From Mycobacteriales bacterium (GTDB lineage: Bacteria > Actinomycetota > Actinomycetes > Mycobacteriales > SCTD01): a stretch of 64,000 nt of DNA. Below, piece after piece: positions 53,320-63,608 of this stretch. The notes beneath the pieces were generated by a model, which saw only the letters and a program-made list of their open reading frames with translations, was not told the DNA's origin and did no database searches. Position numbers and translations under genes: made by a program. The first letter of the stretch is position 1; every line of letters starts with the position of its first letter. Where the stretch lies: contig JAUJOY010000005.1 in assembly GCA_030447385.1 (NCBI GenBank), positions 192,319-256,318 on the forward strand, read 5' to 3'.

Positions 53320-53447
53320 GCTGCGTCGTCCTCGGTTTCGCTGGGGGGAGTTCCTGCGGGCGCGCGCGCACAGACGGCGCGGCGCGCGTTCGGGCACGAC
53401 ACTAGCAGGGGACAGGGGGCCCGCCCCCGCTGTCAGGCTGCCGCTCG

Positions 53448-55307
<1,860 letters not shown>

Positions 55308-55335
55308 GAACGACCGCCGCGCCAGGTCGCCCGCC

Positions 55336-55728
55336 TCAGGCCCCGGCCCCGACCTCGGCCATCAGCGCCAGCGTGTTGCCCTCGCCGTCGGAGAAGAAGG
55401 CCATCCACTCCTCGACGCCCGAGTCGTGCCGGTGGATGAGGTGCGGCGGGCTCTCGAAGGCGATCCCCTGCTCGAGGAGCTCGGCGTACCGGGCGTCGAT
55501 GTCGGCGACCCGGAAGTAGAGGATCGACCCGGGCCGCCACTTCTCCTCGGTCGTTCGCTGCAGGTAGAGCCGGACCCCCGCGCAGTCGAAGAAGACGAGG
55601 TCGCCGTAGGTGTAGAGGTGCCGCAGCCCGAGGGACTGCTCGAAGAACCGGGTGGCGCGGTCGGTGTCGCGGATGTGCAGCGAGACCTGGCCGAGGCCGA
55701 CGATCCCGCCGACGGCGTCTGCTCCCAC
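55336..55728 (-). CDS. VOC-family protein, single glyoxalase domain
   Basis: The 130-residue product reads IVGLGQVSLHIRDTDRATRF, FFEQSLGLRHLYTYGDLVFF, LYFRVADIDARYAELLEQG and WMAFFSDGEGNTLALMAEV. The metal ligands His and Glu are in their usual positions, so it could be a lyase or dioxygenase of a small molecule. GTG 55728 has an AGGAGG site. It is convergent with lepA, 28 bases away. Confidence 0.87.
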   Translation of the reverse strand: MGADAVGGIVGLGQVSLHIRDTDRATRFFEQSLGLRHLYTYGDLVFFDCAGVRLYLQRTTEEKWRPGSILYFRVADIDARYAELLEQGIAFESPPHLIHRHDSGVEEWMAFFSDGEGNTLALMAEVGAGA

Positions 55729-55820
55729 AGGACCTCCTGGGCTGACGGCAGCGGTGCCGGCCCGCACCGTAACGCGAGGTGCCCGGCACCCCGCAACTCG
55801 CTGCTGGCACGCTGGCGGGC

Positions 55821-57842
55821 ATGACCGGTCCCGGCACGTCCTCCAACGCCTACGCCGACCTGGATGCCTACGTCCGGCTGCCCCGCCTGTCAGGGCTCGC
55901 GCTCAGCCCGGACGGTGCGCGGCTGGTGACGGCGGTGGCCACCGCCAACGCGGGCGTCACCGCCTACGCCTCCGCGCTGTGGGAGGTCGACCCGGCGGGG
56001 ACGATGCCCGCCCGACGGCTGACACGCAGCCGCAAGGGCGAGAGCGGGCCGGTGTTCGCCGGCGACGGCACCGTGCTGTTCACCTCCGCCCGGTCGGACC
56101 CGGACGCCGCCGAGGACGACGACGACTCCCCGCCGGCGCTGTGGGCGCTGCCCCCGGCGGGGGAGGCGCGCGTCGTCGGCACCCGCCCCGGTGGTGTCGG
56201 CACGGTGCGGACGGCCGCGCGGACGGTGCTGGTGCTCAGCGACACCCTCCCGGCCTCGACCGACAGCGAGAGCGACGAGCAGCGCCGCAAGGCCCGCAAG
56301 GACGCCAAGGTGACGGCGATCCTGCACACCGGCTACCCGGTGCGCTTCTGGGACCACGACCTCGGCGTCGGCCAGAGCCGCCTCCTGGCGGGGGACCTCG
56401 ATGCGGACGGCAGCATCACCTGGCAGGACCTGACCCCGGCCCCTGGCCGGGCGCTTGAGGAGGCATCGGCGGACCTGTCACCGGACGGGCGTACGGCCGT
56501 GACGACCTGGGCGCTGTCCGAGCCGCACGGCTCCCGCCGCACCAGCCTGGTCGCGCTCGACACGTCGACCGGGAAGCGGCGCACCCTCGCCGCCGACGAC
56601 GACAGCGAGTACGGCTCGCCGCGGGTGTCACCGGACGGGCGGTGGGTCGCGGCCGTGCGCGAGCGCCGCAGCACCCCGAGCGAACCGGGAGACGAGCGCC
56701 TCGTGGTCCTCCGGCTCGACGGCAGCGACGGGCCGCGCGACGTGGCGCCGGAGTGGGACCGCTGGCCGGGGGAGCACCGCTGGTCTCGCGACGGCGCGGC
56801 ACTTCTCGTGGCCGCCGACGAGGGCGGCCGCCGGCCGGTCTTCCGCGTCGAGGTGGCCACCGGCGAGGTCACCCGGCTCACCGGGGACGCCGGCCACTAC
56901 ACCGACCTGCAGATCTCACCGGACGGCGCGTCGGTGTACGCCCTGCGCGACGCCGTCGACGCGCCGCCCGCCCCTGTGCGCCTCGACGCCCGCGCGCCCG
57001 ACCAGCAGCCGGTGCTCCTGCAGGGACCGCGGACCGGGCCGGCGCCGCGGGGGACGCTGACCGAGGTCACCACCACGGCGGCGGATGGTGCAGCCCTGCG
57101 GTCGTGGCTGGTGCTGCCGGAAGGCGAGGGTCCGCACCCCTTGCTGCTGTGGGTGCACGGCGGCCCGCTCGCCTCCTGGAACGGCTGGTCCTGGCGGTGG
57201 TGCCCCTGGCTGCTGGCCGCGCGGGGCTACGCCGTCCTGCTGCCCGACCCCGGGCTCTCCACCGGCTACGGCCTCGACTTCGTCCGCCGCGGCTGGGGCG
57301 CCTGGGGCGACGAGCCCTACACCGACCTGATGGCGCTGACCGATGCAGCGCTGGAGCACCCGGCCGTCGACGCGTCGCGCACCGCCGCCATGGGCGGCTC
57401 CTTCGGCGGCTACATGGCCAACTGGATCGCCGGTCACACCGACCGCTTCGCCGCGATCGTCACCCACGCGAGCCTGTGGGACCTCGAGCAGTTCGGGACG
57501 ACGACGGACGTGTCGTACTACTGGACCCGCGAGATGACCCAGGAGATGGCGACCGCGCACAGCCCGAGCCGGTTCGCCGACGACATCCGCTCGCCGATGC
57601 TCGTCATCCACGGGGACAAGGACTACCGCGTGCCCATCGGCGAGGGCCTGCGGCTGTGGTGGGACCTGGTGTCGCGGGCCGAGAAGCCGGACGAGATGCC
57701 GCACCGCTTCCTGTACTTCCCGAACGAGAACCACTGGGTGCTCACCCCGCAGCACGCCAAGATCTGGTACGAGACGGTGCTCGCCTTCCTCGCCGTCCAC
57801 CTGCGCGATGAGCCGGAGGAGATCCCCGATTTGCTTCGCTGA
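55821..57842 (+). CDS. S9-family serine peptidase (acylaminoacyl/dipeptidyl type)
   Basis: The 673-residue protein has an N-terminal beta-propeller (LSGLALSPDGARLVTAVATA, GSPRVSPDGRWVAAVRERRS, YTDLQISPDGASVYALRDAV) and a C-terminal alpha/beta-hydrolase. The nucleophile is in AAMGGSFGGYMANWIAG, the Asp in VIHGDKDYRVPIGEGL and the His in FPNENHWVLTPQH. It cleaves short peptides. No signal peptide is seen, so it is cytoplasmic. Upstream CACGCT lies seven bases before the ATG. Confidence 0.93.
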   Translation: MTGPGTSSNAYADLDAYVRLPRLSGLALSPDGARLVTAVATANAGVTAYASALWEVDPAGTMPARRLTRSRKGESGPVFAGDGTVLFTSARSDPDAAEDDDDSPPALWALPPAGEARVVGTRPGGVGTVRTAARTVLVLSDTLPASTDSESDEQRRKARKDAKVTAILHTGYPVRFWDHDLGVGQSRLLAGDLDADGSITWQDLTPAPGRALEEASADLSPDGRTAVTTWALSEPHGSRRTSLVALDTSTGKRRTLAADDDSEYGSPRVSPDGRWVAAVRERRSTPSEPGDERLVVLRLDGSDGPRDVAPEWDRWPGEHRWSRDGAALLVAADEGGRRPVFRVEVATGEVTRLTGDAGHYTDLQISPDGASVYALRDAVDAPPAPVRLDARAPDQQPVLLQGPRTGPAPRGTLTEVTTTAADGAALRSWLVLPEGEGPHPLLLWVHGGPLASWNGWSWRWCPWLLAARGYAVLLPDPGLSTGYGLDFVRRGWGAWGDEPYTDLMALTDAALEHPAVDASRTAAMGGSFGGYMANWIAGHTDRFAAIVTHASLWDLEQFGTTTDVSYYWTREMTQEMATAHSPSRFADDIRSPMLVIHGDKDYRVPIGEGLRLWWDLVSRAEKPDEMPHRFLYFPNENHWVLTPQHAKIWYETVLAFLAVHLRDEPEEIPDLLR

Positions 57843-57877
57843 CCGGCCGGACCCGGCCGGTGCCGCAGACTGGACAG

Positions 57878-59080
57878 GTGGCCAGTGCCCTGCCCGTCGG
57901 CGATCCCGCTCCGGCTTCGGGGCGACTTCCGGCGTCAGCGCTGGAGGGGCTGGGGCAGCGGCCGTTCGGGATCTACCTGCACGTGCCGTTCTGTGCCTCC
58001 CGCTGCGGCTACTGCGACTTCAACACCTACGTCGGCAGCGAGCTCGGCGGCGGGAGCCTGCAGGCGGGCTATGTGGACACGGCCATCCGTGAGGTGCGCC
58101 TAGCCAGGGCCGTGCTCGGCGAGGCGGCCCCGCCCGTGGACACGGTCTTCGTCGGCGGGGGCACCCCGACGCTGCTCCCGCCCGCCGACCTGGTGCGCCT
58201 TCTGGCCGCCGTGGCCGGCGAGTTCGGCCTCGCCGCCGGTGCCGAGGTCACCACGGAGGCCAACCCCGACTCGGTGGACGAGCGCGCGCTGGCCGCCCTC
58301 CGCGCCGGCGGCTTCACCCGGGTGTCCTTCGGCATGCAGTCGGCGGTCCCGTCCGTGCTGCGCGTGCTCGACCGCACCCACACGCCCGGCCGGCCGCAGC
58401 AGGCGGCGAAGGAGGCGTTCGCCGCCGGCTTCGAGCAGGTCAGCCTGGACCTCATCTACGGCGCCCCGGGCGAGAGCGACGAGGACTGGCGGACCTCCCT
58501 GCGGGAGGCGCTGGCGGCGGGGCCGACGCACGTCTCGGCGTACGCCCTGATCGTCGAGGAGGGGACCCGGCTGGGCCGGCAGGTCCGCCGCGGGGTCCTT
58601 CCGGCGCCGGAGGACGACGTGCTGGCCGACCGCTACCTGATCGCGGAGCAGCTGCTGTCCGGCCTGGGCTGGTACGAGGTGAGCAACTGGGGCGAGCCGT
58701 GCCGGCACAACCTCGGCTACTGGCGCGGCGGGAACTGGTGGGGGGTCGGCCCCGGGGCGCACAGCCACGTCGGGGGCGTGCGCTGGTGGAACGTCCGGCA
58801 CCCCCAGGCGTACACCGACCGGCTCGCGGCCGGCGTGTCACCGGGTGCCGGGCGGGAGGAGCTGTCGGTCGAGGACCGCCGGCTGGAGCGGGTCCTGCTG
58901 GAGCTGCGCCTGCGGGAGGGCGTGCCGCTGTCGGTCCTGCATCCGGCCGGGACGGCCGCCGCGGCTCGGCACGTCGGGGGTGGGCTGCTCGAGCCGCAGG
59001 AGCACGCGCGGGGGCGGGCGGTGCTCACGCTGCGCGGCCGGCTGCTGGCCGACGCCGTCGTCCGCGACCTGACGGACTAG
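57878..59080 (+). CDS. hemW: HemW-type radical SAM protein (heme chaperone)
   Basis: The 400-residue product has the radical-SAM motif VPFCASRCGYCDFNTY (CxxxCxxC), VDTVFVGGGTPTLLPPADL, GGFTRVSFGMQSAVPSVLRV and YEVSNWGEPCRHNLGYWRG with the HNxxYW signature of HemW rather than true HemN. It delivers heme to membrane proteins. GTG 57878 has a CAGACT hexamer six bases upstream. It follows the S9 peptidase by 35 bases. Confidence 0.93.
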   Translation: MASALPVGDPAPASGRLPASALEGLGQRPFGIYLHVPFCASRCGYCDFNTYVGSELGGGSLQAGYVDTAIREVRLARAVLGEAAPPVDTVFVGGGTPTLLPPADLVRLLAAVAGEFGLAAGAEVTTEANPDSVDERALAALRAGGFTRVSFGMQSAVPSVLRVLDRTHTPGRPQQAAKEAFAAGFEQVSLDLIYGAPGESDEDWRTSLREALAAGPTHVSAYALIVEEGTRLGRQVRRGVLPAPEDDVLADRYLIAEQLLSGLGWYEVSNWGEPCRHNLGYWRGGNWWGVGPGAHSHVGGVRWWNVRHPQAYTDRLAAGVSPGAGREELSVEDRRLERVLLELRLREGVPLSVLHPAGTAAAARHVGGGLLEPQEHARGRAVLTLRGRLLADAVVRDLTD

Positions 59081-59093
59081 GGCGCCGGCGCCC
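59080..59093 (+). terminator. palindrome after hemW
   Basis: GGGCGCCGGCGCCC is a perfect 14-base palindrome starting at the last base of the hemW stop codon. It could form a short GC hairpin between the two convergent genes. Confidence 0.4.
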
Positions 59094-59121
59094 CCTGCTC
59101 GGCAGCCACCGCTCGCCGCGG

Positions 59122-59670
59122 CTACGACACGAAGTGGATCGTCAGCGGGTAGCGGTAGGGCTCCCGCCGGCTCGCGGCGATCGTGGCGAGGATGGAGAAG
59201 ACGAACGACGCGATCACGATGGCGATCAGCAGCGGGAAGCCGATGAGCACGAAGACCAGGGGGATCGACACGAGCACGGCGATCAGCAGCGTGATGTGGA
59301 AGTTGAGCGCCTCCGCCGCGTGATGGCGGGCGAACGGCGAGGTGTCCTTGAACACCAGGTAGATCACCAGCGGCGCGACCAGCGCGAAGACGAAGATCGA
59401 CAGGTGCGCGAGGATGCCCCAGATGGTGTCGTCGGTGCGCGTCCCCTGGCCGTAGCCCGGCGGCGCCCCCTGGCCGTAGCCCGGCGGCGGGCCGTAGCCC
59501 GGCGGCGGGCCGTAGCCCGGCGGGCCGTAGCTCGGCGGGCCGTAGCCCGGTGGCGGGGCTCCGTAGCGCGGGCCGCCCGTCTGGTCCCCGGGCGCCTGCC
59601 CCTGGGAGGGGGGCGCGCCGTAGGGAGGCGGCGGGGACTCCGGCCGTTGCGGCGGTGTCGGCTCGCTCAT
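59122..59670 (-). CDS. DUF4870 membrane protein with Gly-Pro-Tyr-rich N-terminus
   Basis: The 182-residue product has about 75 disordered residues built from GYGPP and GYGQG units, encoded by tandem DNA repeats around 59,448-59,571. DUF4870 follows: TIWGILAHLSIFVFALVAPL, SPFARHHAAEALNFHITLL, LVSIPLVFVLIGFPLLIAIV and a last span. The HHAAEALNF motif is the family hallmark. Function is unknown; the Tyr/Pro tail may mediate protein contacts. Confidence 0.9.
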   Translation of the reverse strand: MSEPTPPQRPESPPPPYGAPPSQGQAPGDQTGGPRYGAPPPGYGPPSYGPPGYGPPPGYGPPPGYGQGAPPGYGQGTRTDDTIWGILAHLSIFVFALVAPLVIYLVFKDTSPFARHHAAEALNFHITLLIAVLVSIPLVFVLIGFPLLIAIVIASFVFSILATIAASRREPYRYPLTIHFVS

Positions 59671-59911
59671 GGCCGGAGCGTACGGCTGACGTCAGGCGCA
59701 TGAGGCGCAACGTGCACGCTGCCCGAGCGCGGCGCGGCGGCGCAGCAGGTAGGCTCGAACCGCTTCGACGTTCTGGTCACCTCCGATCCGACCGTCACCT
59801 CTGCGGGCGAGCCGTCCGCTGGTCGCCTCGTGTTGTGGCTCCGCTCCGGACTTCGGGTGCGCCGCGGGCAGGTTCGCGGCCCGACACACAGCAACGGAGT
59901 TGTTCTTCTTC
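59671..59911 (+). promoter_or_regulatory. long leader region of the DEAD-box helicase gene
   Basis: 241 bases separate the divergent DUF4870 and helicase genes. The last part reads CGGAGTTGTTCTTCTTC before ATG 59912, pyrimidine-rich with a weak site 12 bases upstream. No safe coding frame is present. Long leaders are common for cold-induced RNA helicases, so control of translation is possible. Confidence 0.35.
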
Positions 59912-61438
59912 ATGCCCGGCCGTCCCACGTCCTCGTACTCCTCCTCGTCCTCCTCGACCGCCGGTCGGGGGGCCTCCTCGTTCGGCCGCGGTGCCGCCTC
60001 CGGTCGTCGCGGCCCCGCCCGCCGCCCCTCCGCAGCATCCCGGCCCTCAGCCGTCGTGTCCGACCTGGAGCTCGCTCTCGCCGCTGCCGCCGACGCCGCA
60101 GCAGCCGAGATCGACGGGCCTGCAGCGACGTTCGGGTCGCTCGGGCTGCCGGACAAGCTGGTCGGCGCACTGGCCCGGCGCGACCTGCACTCCCCCTTCG
60201 CCATCCAGACCCGCTCCATCCCGGACGCCCTGGCCGGCCGCGACGTGCTCGGCCGGGGGGCGACCGGGTCGGGCAAGACCCTGGCCTTCGGGCTGCCGAT
60301 GCTCTCCCGGCTGATCGGCGGCCGGCGGGCGTCCGGTGCCCCCAGGGGCCTGGTCCTCGTACCCACCCGTGAGCTGGCGCAGCAGGTGCACGACGCCATC
60401 GCGCCGCTCGCGCAGGCGGTGGACCTCAAGGTCAACGCGATCTACGGCGGCGCGTCCATGGGCCGGCAGATCGATCAGCTGCGCCGCGGCGTCGACATCG
60501 TGGTGGCCACGCCGGGGCGGCTGCAGGACCTCATCGAGCAGCGCGAGTGCACTCTCGGCAACATCGCGATCACGGTGCTGGACGAGGCTGACCACATGGC
60601 CGACCTCGGCTTCCTGCCGGCGGTCACCGCGCTGCTCGACCTGACCCCCGGCGACACCCAGCGGATGCTCTTCTCGGCCACCCTGGACCGCGGCGTCGAC
60701 AAGCTCGTCCGCCAGTACCTCAAGGACCCGGCGATCCACGCCGTCGCGACGGCCGAGTCCTCGGTGACGACGATGGACCACCGGGTCTACGCGGTCCAGC
60801 ACTCGGCCAAGGTCGACATCGTCGCCGAGATCGCCGCCCGCCCAGGACGCACGTTGATCTTCGTACGCACCAAGCACGGCGCCGACCGGCTCGCCCTCCA
60901 GCTGCGGACCTCAGGTGTCGAGGCGGGGGCCATCCACGGCAACCTGACCCAGCAGGCCCGCAAGCGCGCGCTGGAGAACTTCACGACCGGCCATGCCCGT
61001 GTGCTGGTGGCGACCGATGTCGCCGCCCGCGGGATCCACGTCGACGACGTCGACCTCGTCGTCCACTACGACCCGCCGGCGGACCACAAGGACTACCTGC
61101 ACCGCTCCGGACGCACGGCGAGGGCCGGCGCCAGCGGAACCGTGCTGTCGTTCATCACCAGCGACCAGGTGCGCGACCACCAGCGCATGCGTGAGCGGGC
61201 CGGCGTGGAGACCAGCGCCGTCACGGTCGTGCCGGGTCACCCGGCCGTCCGGGAGCTTGCCGAGTCCGGCGAGCCGATCCTCCTGGCGCCGCGCGCCGCC
61301 TACGTGCCGAGGCCGCAGGGCGACCGCCGCCCGACGCGGCGTCCGGGGACGACCGGTGGCCGCCCGACCGGCGGGCGGCCGACCAGCGGCTCGTCGACCT
61401 ACGCCGGCCGCAGTCCGCGCGCGGCCCGGAGCGCCTGA
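59912..61438 (+). CDS. DEAD-box RNA helicase
   Basis: The 508-residue product has a Ser/Arg/Gly-rich N-terminus of about 50 residues, then all DEAD-box motifs: Q motif FAIQTRSIPDALAGRDVLG, motif I ATGSGKT, Ia PTRELAQQ, motif II VLDEADHMADLGF, motif III FSATLD, motif V VATDVAARGIHVDDV and motif VI HRSGRTARAG. The tail is basic and Gly-rich (TTGGRPTGGRPTSGSS), typical of RNA-binding extensions. It unwinds structured RNA, often for ribosome assembly or in the cold. TTG 59900 is an alternative start. Confidence 0.93.
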   Translation: MPGRPTSSYSSSSSSTAGRGASSFGRGAASGRRGPARRPSAASRPSAVVSDLELALAAAADAAAAEIDGPAATFGSLGLPDKLVGALARRDLHSPFAIQTRSIPDALAGRDVLGRGATGSGKTLAFGLPMLSRLIGGRRASGAPRGLVLVPTRELAQQVHDAIAPLAQAVDLKVNAIYGGASMGRQIDQLRRGVDIVVATPGRLQDLIEQRECTLGNIAITVLDEADHMADLGFLPAVTALLDLTPGDTQRMLFSATLDRGVDKLVRQYLKDPAIHAVATAESSVTTMDHRVYAVQHSAKVDIVAEIAARPGRTLIFVRTKHGADRLALQLRTSGVEAGAIHGNLTQQARKRALENFTTGHARVLVATDVAARGIHVDDVDLVVHYDPPADHKDYLHRSGRTARAGASGTVLSFITSDQVRDHQRMRERAGVETSAVTVVPGHPAVRELAESGEPILLAPRAAYVPRPQGDRRPTRRPGTTGGRPTGGRPTSGSSTYAGRSPRAARSA

Positions 61439-61445
61439 CCCGAGG

Positions 61446-61470
61446 GGCTGGCCGCTTCGGCGGGCCAGCC
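61446..61470. terminator. hairpin with TTCG loop between convergent genes
   Basis: GGCTGGCC (61446-61453) pairs with GGCCAGCC (61463-61470). The loop GC-TTCG-GC forms a UUCG tetraloop with one extra G. It serves the helicase and the VOC gene from both sides. Confidence 0.75.
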
Positions 61471-61472
61471 GT

Positions 61473-61985
61473 TCAGGCCGGGATGCTGATGCCCACCCCG
61501 CCGCGGGTGTCCGCGCCGTAGCGCGCCTTCTCCCTGGCGATGTCGAGCGGGGCGATGCGGCTGGCGGCCTCGACGGCCTGCTCGTCCAGCAGGTCGGCCG
61601 GCACGATCCACACGACCTCGAACTCGAGTCCGTCCGGGTCCTGGGCGTACAGGCTCTTGGTCGTGCCGTGGTCGGAGGCGCCGACGAGCGCGCCGACCGC
61701 TCCCAGGCGCTCCGCGTGCGCCTCGAGCTCGGACAGCGTGCCGAGCTCCCAGGCCAGGTGGTACATCCCGACGGCGCCGCGTCCGGCGGGAGAGGCTCCG
61801 GCGCCGTCGCCGACGGCGAAGAGCCCGAGGTCGTGGTCGTTCGTGGAGTCGGGTGCCTGCAGGAAGGCGGCCTTGTCCCCCATCGTCGTCTTCACCCGGA
61901 AGCCGAGCACGTCGCGGTAGAAGGCGGTGCTGCGGGCGACGTCGCGCACGTAGAGGACGGCGTGGTTGAGGCGGAAGATTCCCAT
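61473..61985 (-). CDS. VOC-family extradiol dioxygenase-like protein
   Basis: The 170-residue protein has FRLNHAVLYVRDVARSTAFY and DVLGFRVKTTMGDKAAFL, followed by VGMYHLAWELGTLSELEAHA and YAQDPDGLEFEVVWIVP. His, His and Glu are in the metal-site positions of catechol-type dioxygenases. A C-terminal extension of about 35 residues (LDIAREKARYGADTRGGV) is typical of one actinobacterial subgroup. It is divergent from a MarR regulator, which probably controls it. Confidence 0.88.
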   Translation of the reverse strand: MGIFRLNHAVLYVRDVARSTAFYRDVLGFRVKTTMGDKAAFLQAPDSTNDHDLGLFAVGDGAGASPAGRGAVGMYHLAWELGTLSELEAHAERLGAVGALVGASDHGTTKSLYAQDPDGLEFEVVWIVPADLLDEQAVEAASRIAPLDIAREKARYGADTRGGVGISIPA

Positions 61986-62029
61986 GTCGCTGCTCCTGGT
62001 CCGTGGGAGGTGGCTACCTCAGGCCAAGG

Positions 62030-62047
62030 TAGTTGAGCGCTGAACTA
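62030..62047. promoter_or_regulatory. near-perfect palindrome, probable MarR operator
   Basis: TAGTTGAGCGCTGAACTA is symmetric apart from one pair of positions. It lies between the divergent VOC and marR-type starts and covers the -35 hexamer TTGAGC (62033-62038) of the regulator. Its layout is that of MarR-family binding sites. Confidence 0.65.
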
Positions 62048-62054
62048 TTCCGCC

Positions 62055-62060
62055 TAGACT
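62055..62060 (+). promoter_or_regulatory. -10 element of the MarR gene, leaderless
   Basis: TAGACT is 16 bases after TTGAGC and ends six bases before ATG 62067, so transcription should begin at or next to the start codon. Confidence 0.55.
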
Positions 62061-62066
62061 GCACGC

Positions 62067-62504
62067 ATGACGCGGTGGCTGGACGACGAGGAGCAGCAGA
62101 CCTGGCGGGCCTTCCTACGCGCCGTGGCGGTCGTCCAGAGCGGGCTCGACGCCCAGCTGCAGGCCGAGGCAGGGATGCCGCACGCCTACTACGAGCTCCT
62201 GGTGAGGCTGTCGGAGGCACCGGAGGGAACCCTGAGGATGAGCGCGCTCGCCGGGGCGGTGCACTCCTCGCGCAGCCGGCTGTCGCACGCGGTGGGTCAG
62301 CTGGAGCAGCGCGGCTGGGTGCGCAGGGCGCCGTGCCCGCAGGACCGTCGGGGACAGCTGGCGGTGCTGACCGCGGAGGGACGAAGGGCGCTGCAGCAGG
62401 CTGCTCCGGGTCATGTCGAGGCCGTACGCAGGCTGCTGTTCGACCGTCTGGCCCCTGCGCAGGTCCGCCACCTCCGCGGCATCGCCGCTGCTGTCGCCGG
62501 CTGA
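62067..62504 (+). CDS. MarR-family transcriptional regulator
   Basis: The 145-residue winged-helix protein has the dimer helices RAFLRAVAVVQSGLDAQLQA, the recognition region RMSALAGAVHSSRSRLSHAV and the wing RGWVRRAPCPQDRRGQLAVL. MarR proteins usually repress a neighbouring gene until a phenolic or similar ligand binds. The facing VOC dioxygenase-like gene is the natural target and the palindrome between them the operator. There is no leader. Confidence 0.92.
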   Translation: MTRWLDDEEQQTWRAFLRAVAVVQSGLDAQLQAEAGMPHAYYELLVRLSEAPEGTLRMSALAGAVHSSRSRLSHAVGQLEQRGWVRRAPCPQDRRGQLAVLTAEGRRALQQAAPGHVEAVRRLLFDRLAPAQVRHLRGIAAAVAG

Positions 62505-62523
62505 CCCGGCCGGGACTCAGCAG

Positions 62524-62970
62524 CTACTTCTCGTCCCCTTCGGTCACGAAGCGGGCGTAGACCATCTTGCCGTCGCCCCGGATCTGCTCGACGCCCACCT
62601 CCGCAGCGACGGACGACACGATCTGCAGCCCCCGCCCGGTCTCACTCGTCTGTGCCGCGAGGGCCGGCGGTGCCGGCAGGCGTGGCTCGCGCGGGTCGGC
62701 GTCGTGGACGTCGATGCGGATGCCGTCGATCAGGCGGCTGAGCGTGAGCTTGACCGGTGCAGCCCCGTGGCGGACGGCGTTGCCGACCAGCTCCGAGACG
62801 GCGAGCAGGACCGAGTCGAGCAGCGGAGTGAGCCCCCACCGCCGGAGCACCTGGCCCGTGGCCCGCCGAGCGTGCTCGGGAGCAGCGAGGTTGTCCTCGA
62901 GCTGGACGCGTACGGTCTCGCCTCCCGGCGCCTTGAGGTTGCCCTCGGTCATGCGGCGCAGCATTCCCAT
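62524..62970 (-). CDS. RsbW-like serine kinase/anti-sigma ATPase-fold protein
   Basis: The 148-residue product has the HATPase_c_2 fold: ATGQVLRRWGLTPLLDSVLL, the N box VSELVGNAVRHG, DVHDADPREP and the G box TGRGLQIVSSVAAEVGVE. Such proteins bind ATP and act as anti-sigma factors or kinases in partner-switching systems. No sigma or anti-anti-sigma gene is adjacent within the window. ATG 62970 is used; ATG 62952 would remove six residues. Confidence 0.88.
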   Translation of the reverse strand: MGMLRRMTEGNLKAPGGETVRVQLEDNLAAPEHARRATGQVLRRWGLTPLLDSVLLAVSELVGNAVRHGAAPVKLTLSRLIDGIRIDVHDADPREPRLPAPPALAAQTSETGRGLQIVSSVAAEVGVEQIRGDGKMVYARFVTEGDEK

Positions 62971-63037
62971 GCGCCCATGCCCTTACTCGTGACGTGGCAC
63001 GGGGGGCGGCCAGGCTCCCAGGCGGGACCACGCCGGT

Positions 63038-63523
63038 TCAGTGCGGCCCCGGCCAGGGCGTCGGCGCGCCACCCTCGAACTGGGTCAGGATCTCGGCCGT
63101 GGTCCAGGTCTGCAGCGCGACCACCGCGGCCGGTCGGGCCAGGGCGAGCAGGTCCCCGGCCCGGCAGTAGTCGTCCACGATCTCCCACACGGCGTCGAGC
63201 TTGCGCACCAGCTGGGGCGTGCTGGCGGGCAGCGGCACCCGCCAGTCCATCCGGTCCGCGCCCGCGTCGAGCCGGGCCTGCCGCACCGAGGTGAGCTCGT
63301 CGATCAGAGGCCCGAAGCGGGTGCTGAACATCTCGGCCAGATCCACCAGCTGTCGGGGCGGCGAGTCGGCCGTACCGGAGTCCGCGCCGTCGAGCAGCAG
63401 CCGGAACTCGCGCAGGACCTCGTCAGCGTGCTCCTGCTGGCGGGCCCACAGGCGAAGGGGGTAGTCCCGCAGGACCGCCTCCCCCACGATCGCGCGGTCG
63501 TCGACGTCAGGTCGCTGGCTCAC
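63038..63523 (-). CDS. helical protein of unknown function between two RsbW-like genes
   Basis: This 161-residue protein from GTG 63523 (ATG 63550 would add nine residues) is mostly helical. Segments are DYPLRLWARQQEHADEVLRE, QLVDLAEMFSTRFGPLIDEL, PQLVRKLDAVWEIVDDYCRA and PAAVVALQTWTTAEILTQFE. No membrane segment or signal peptide is seen. It has the look of a sensor or scaffold partner of the flanking ATPase-fold proteins, but no family is recognised. Confidence 0.65.
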   Translation of the reverse strand: MSQRPDVDDRAIVGEAVLRDYPLRLWARQQEHADEVLREFRLLLDGADSGTADSPPRQLVDLAEMFSTRFGPLIDELTSVRQARLDAGADRMDWRVPLPASTPQLVRKLDAVWEIVDDYCRAGDLLALARPAAVVALQTWTTAEILTQFEGGAPTPWPGPH

Positions 63524-63595
63524 CGGGGCATAGTGCCGCAAGCCGGACATCGGTGGCCAACCCCATCCGCCGCCACAGCGGCGCGGACCGGCCTT

Positions 63596-63601
63596 TAGGG
63601 T
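63596..63601 (+). promoter_or_regulatory. candidate -10 element, leaderless RsbW-like gene
   Basis: TAGGGT ends seven bases before GTG 63609. Confidence 0.4.
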
Positions 63602-63608
63602 GGGCGAC

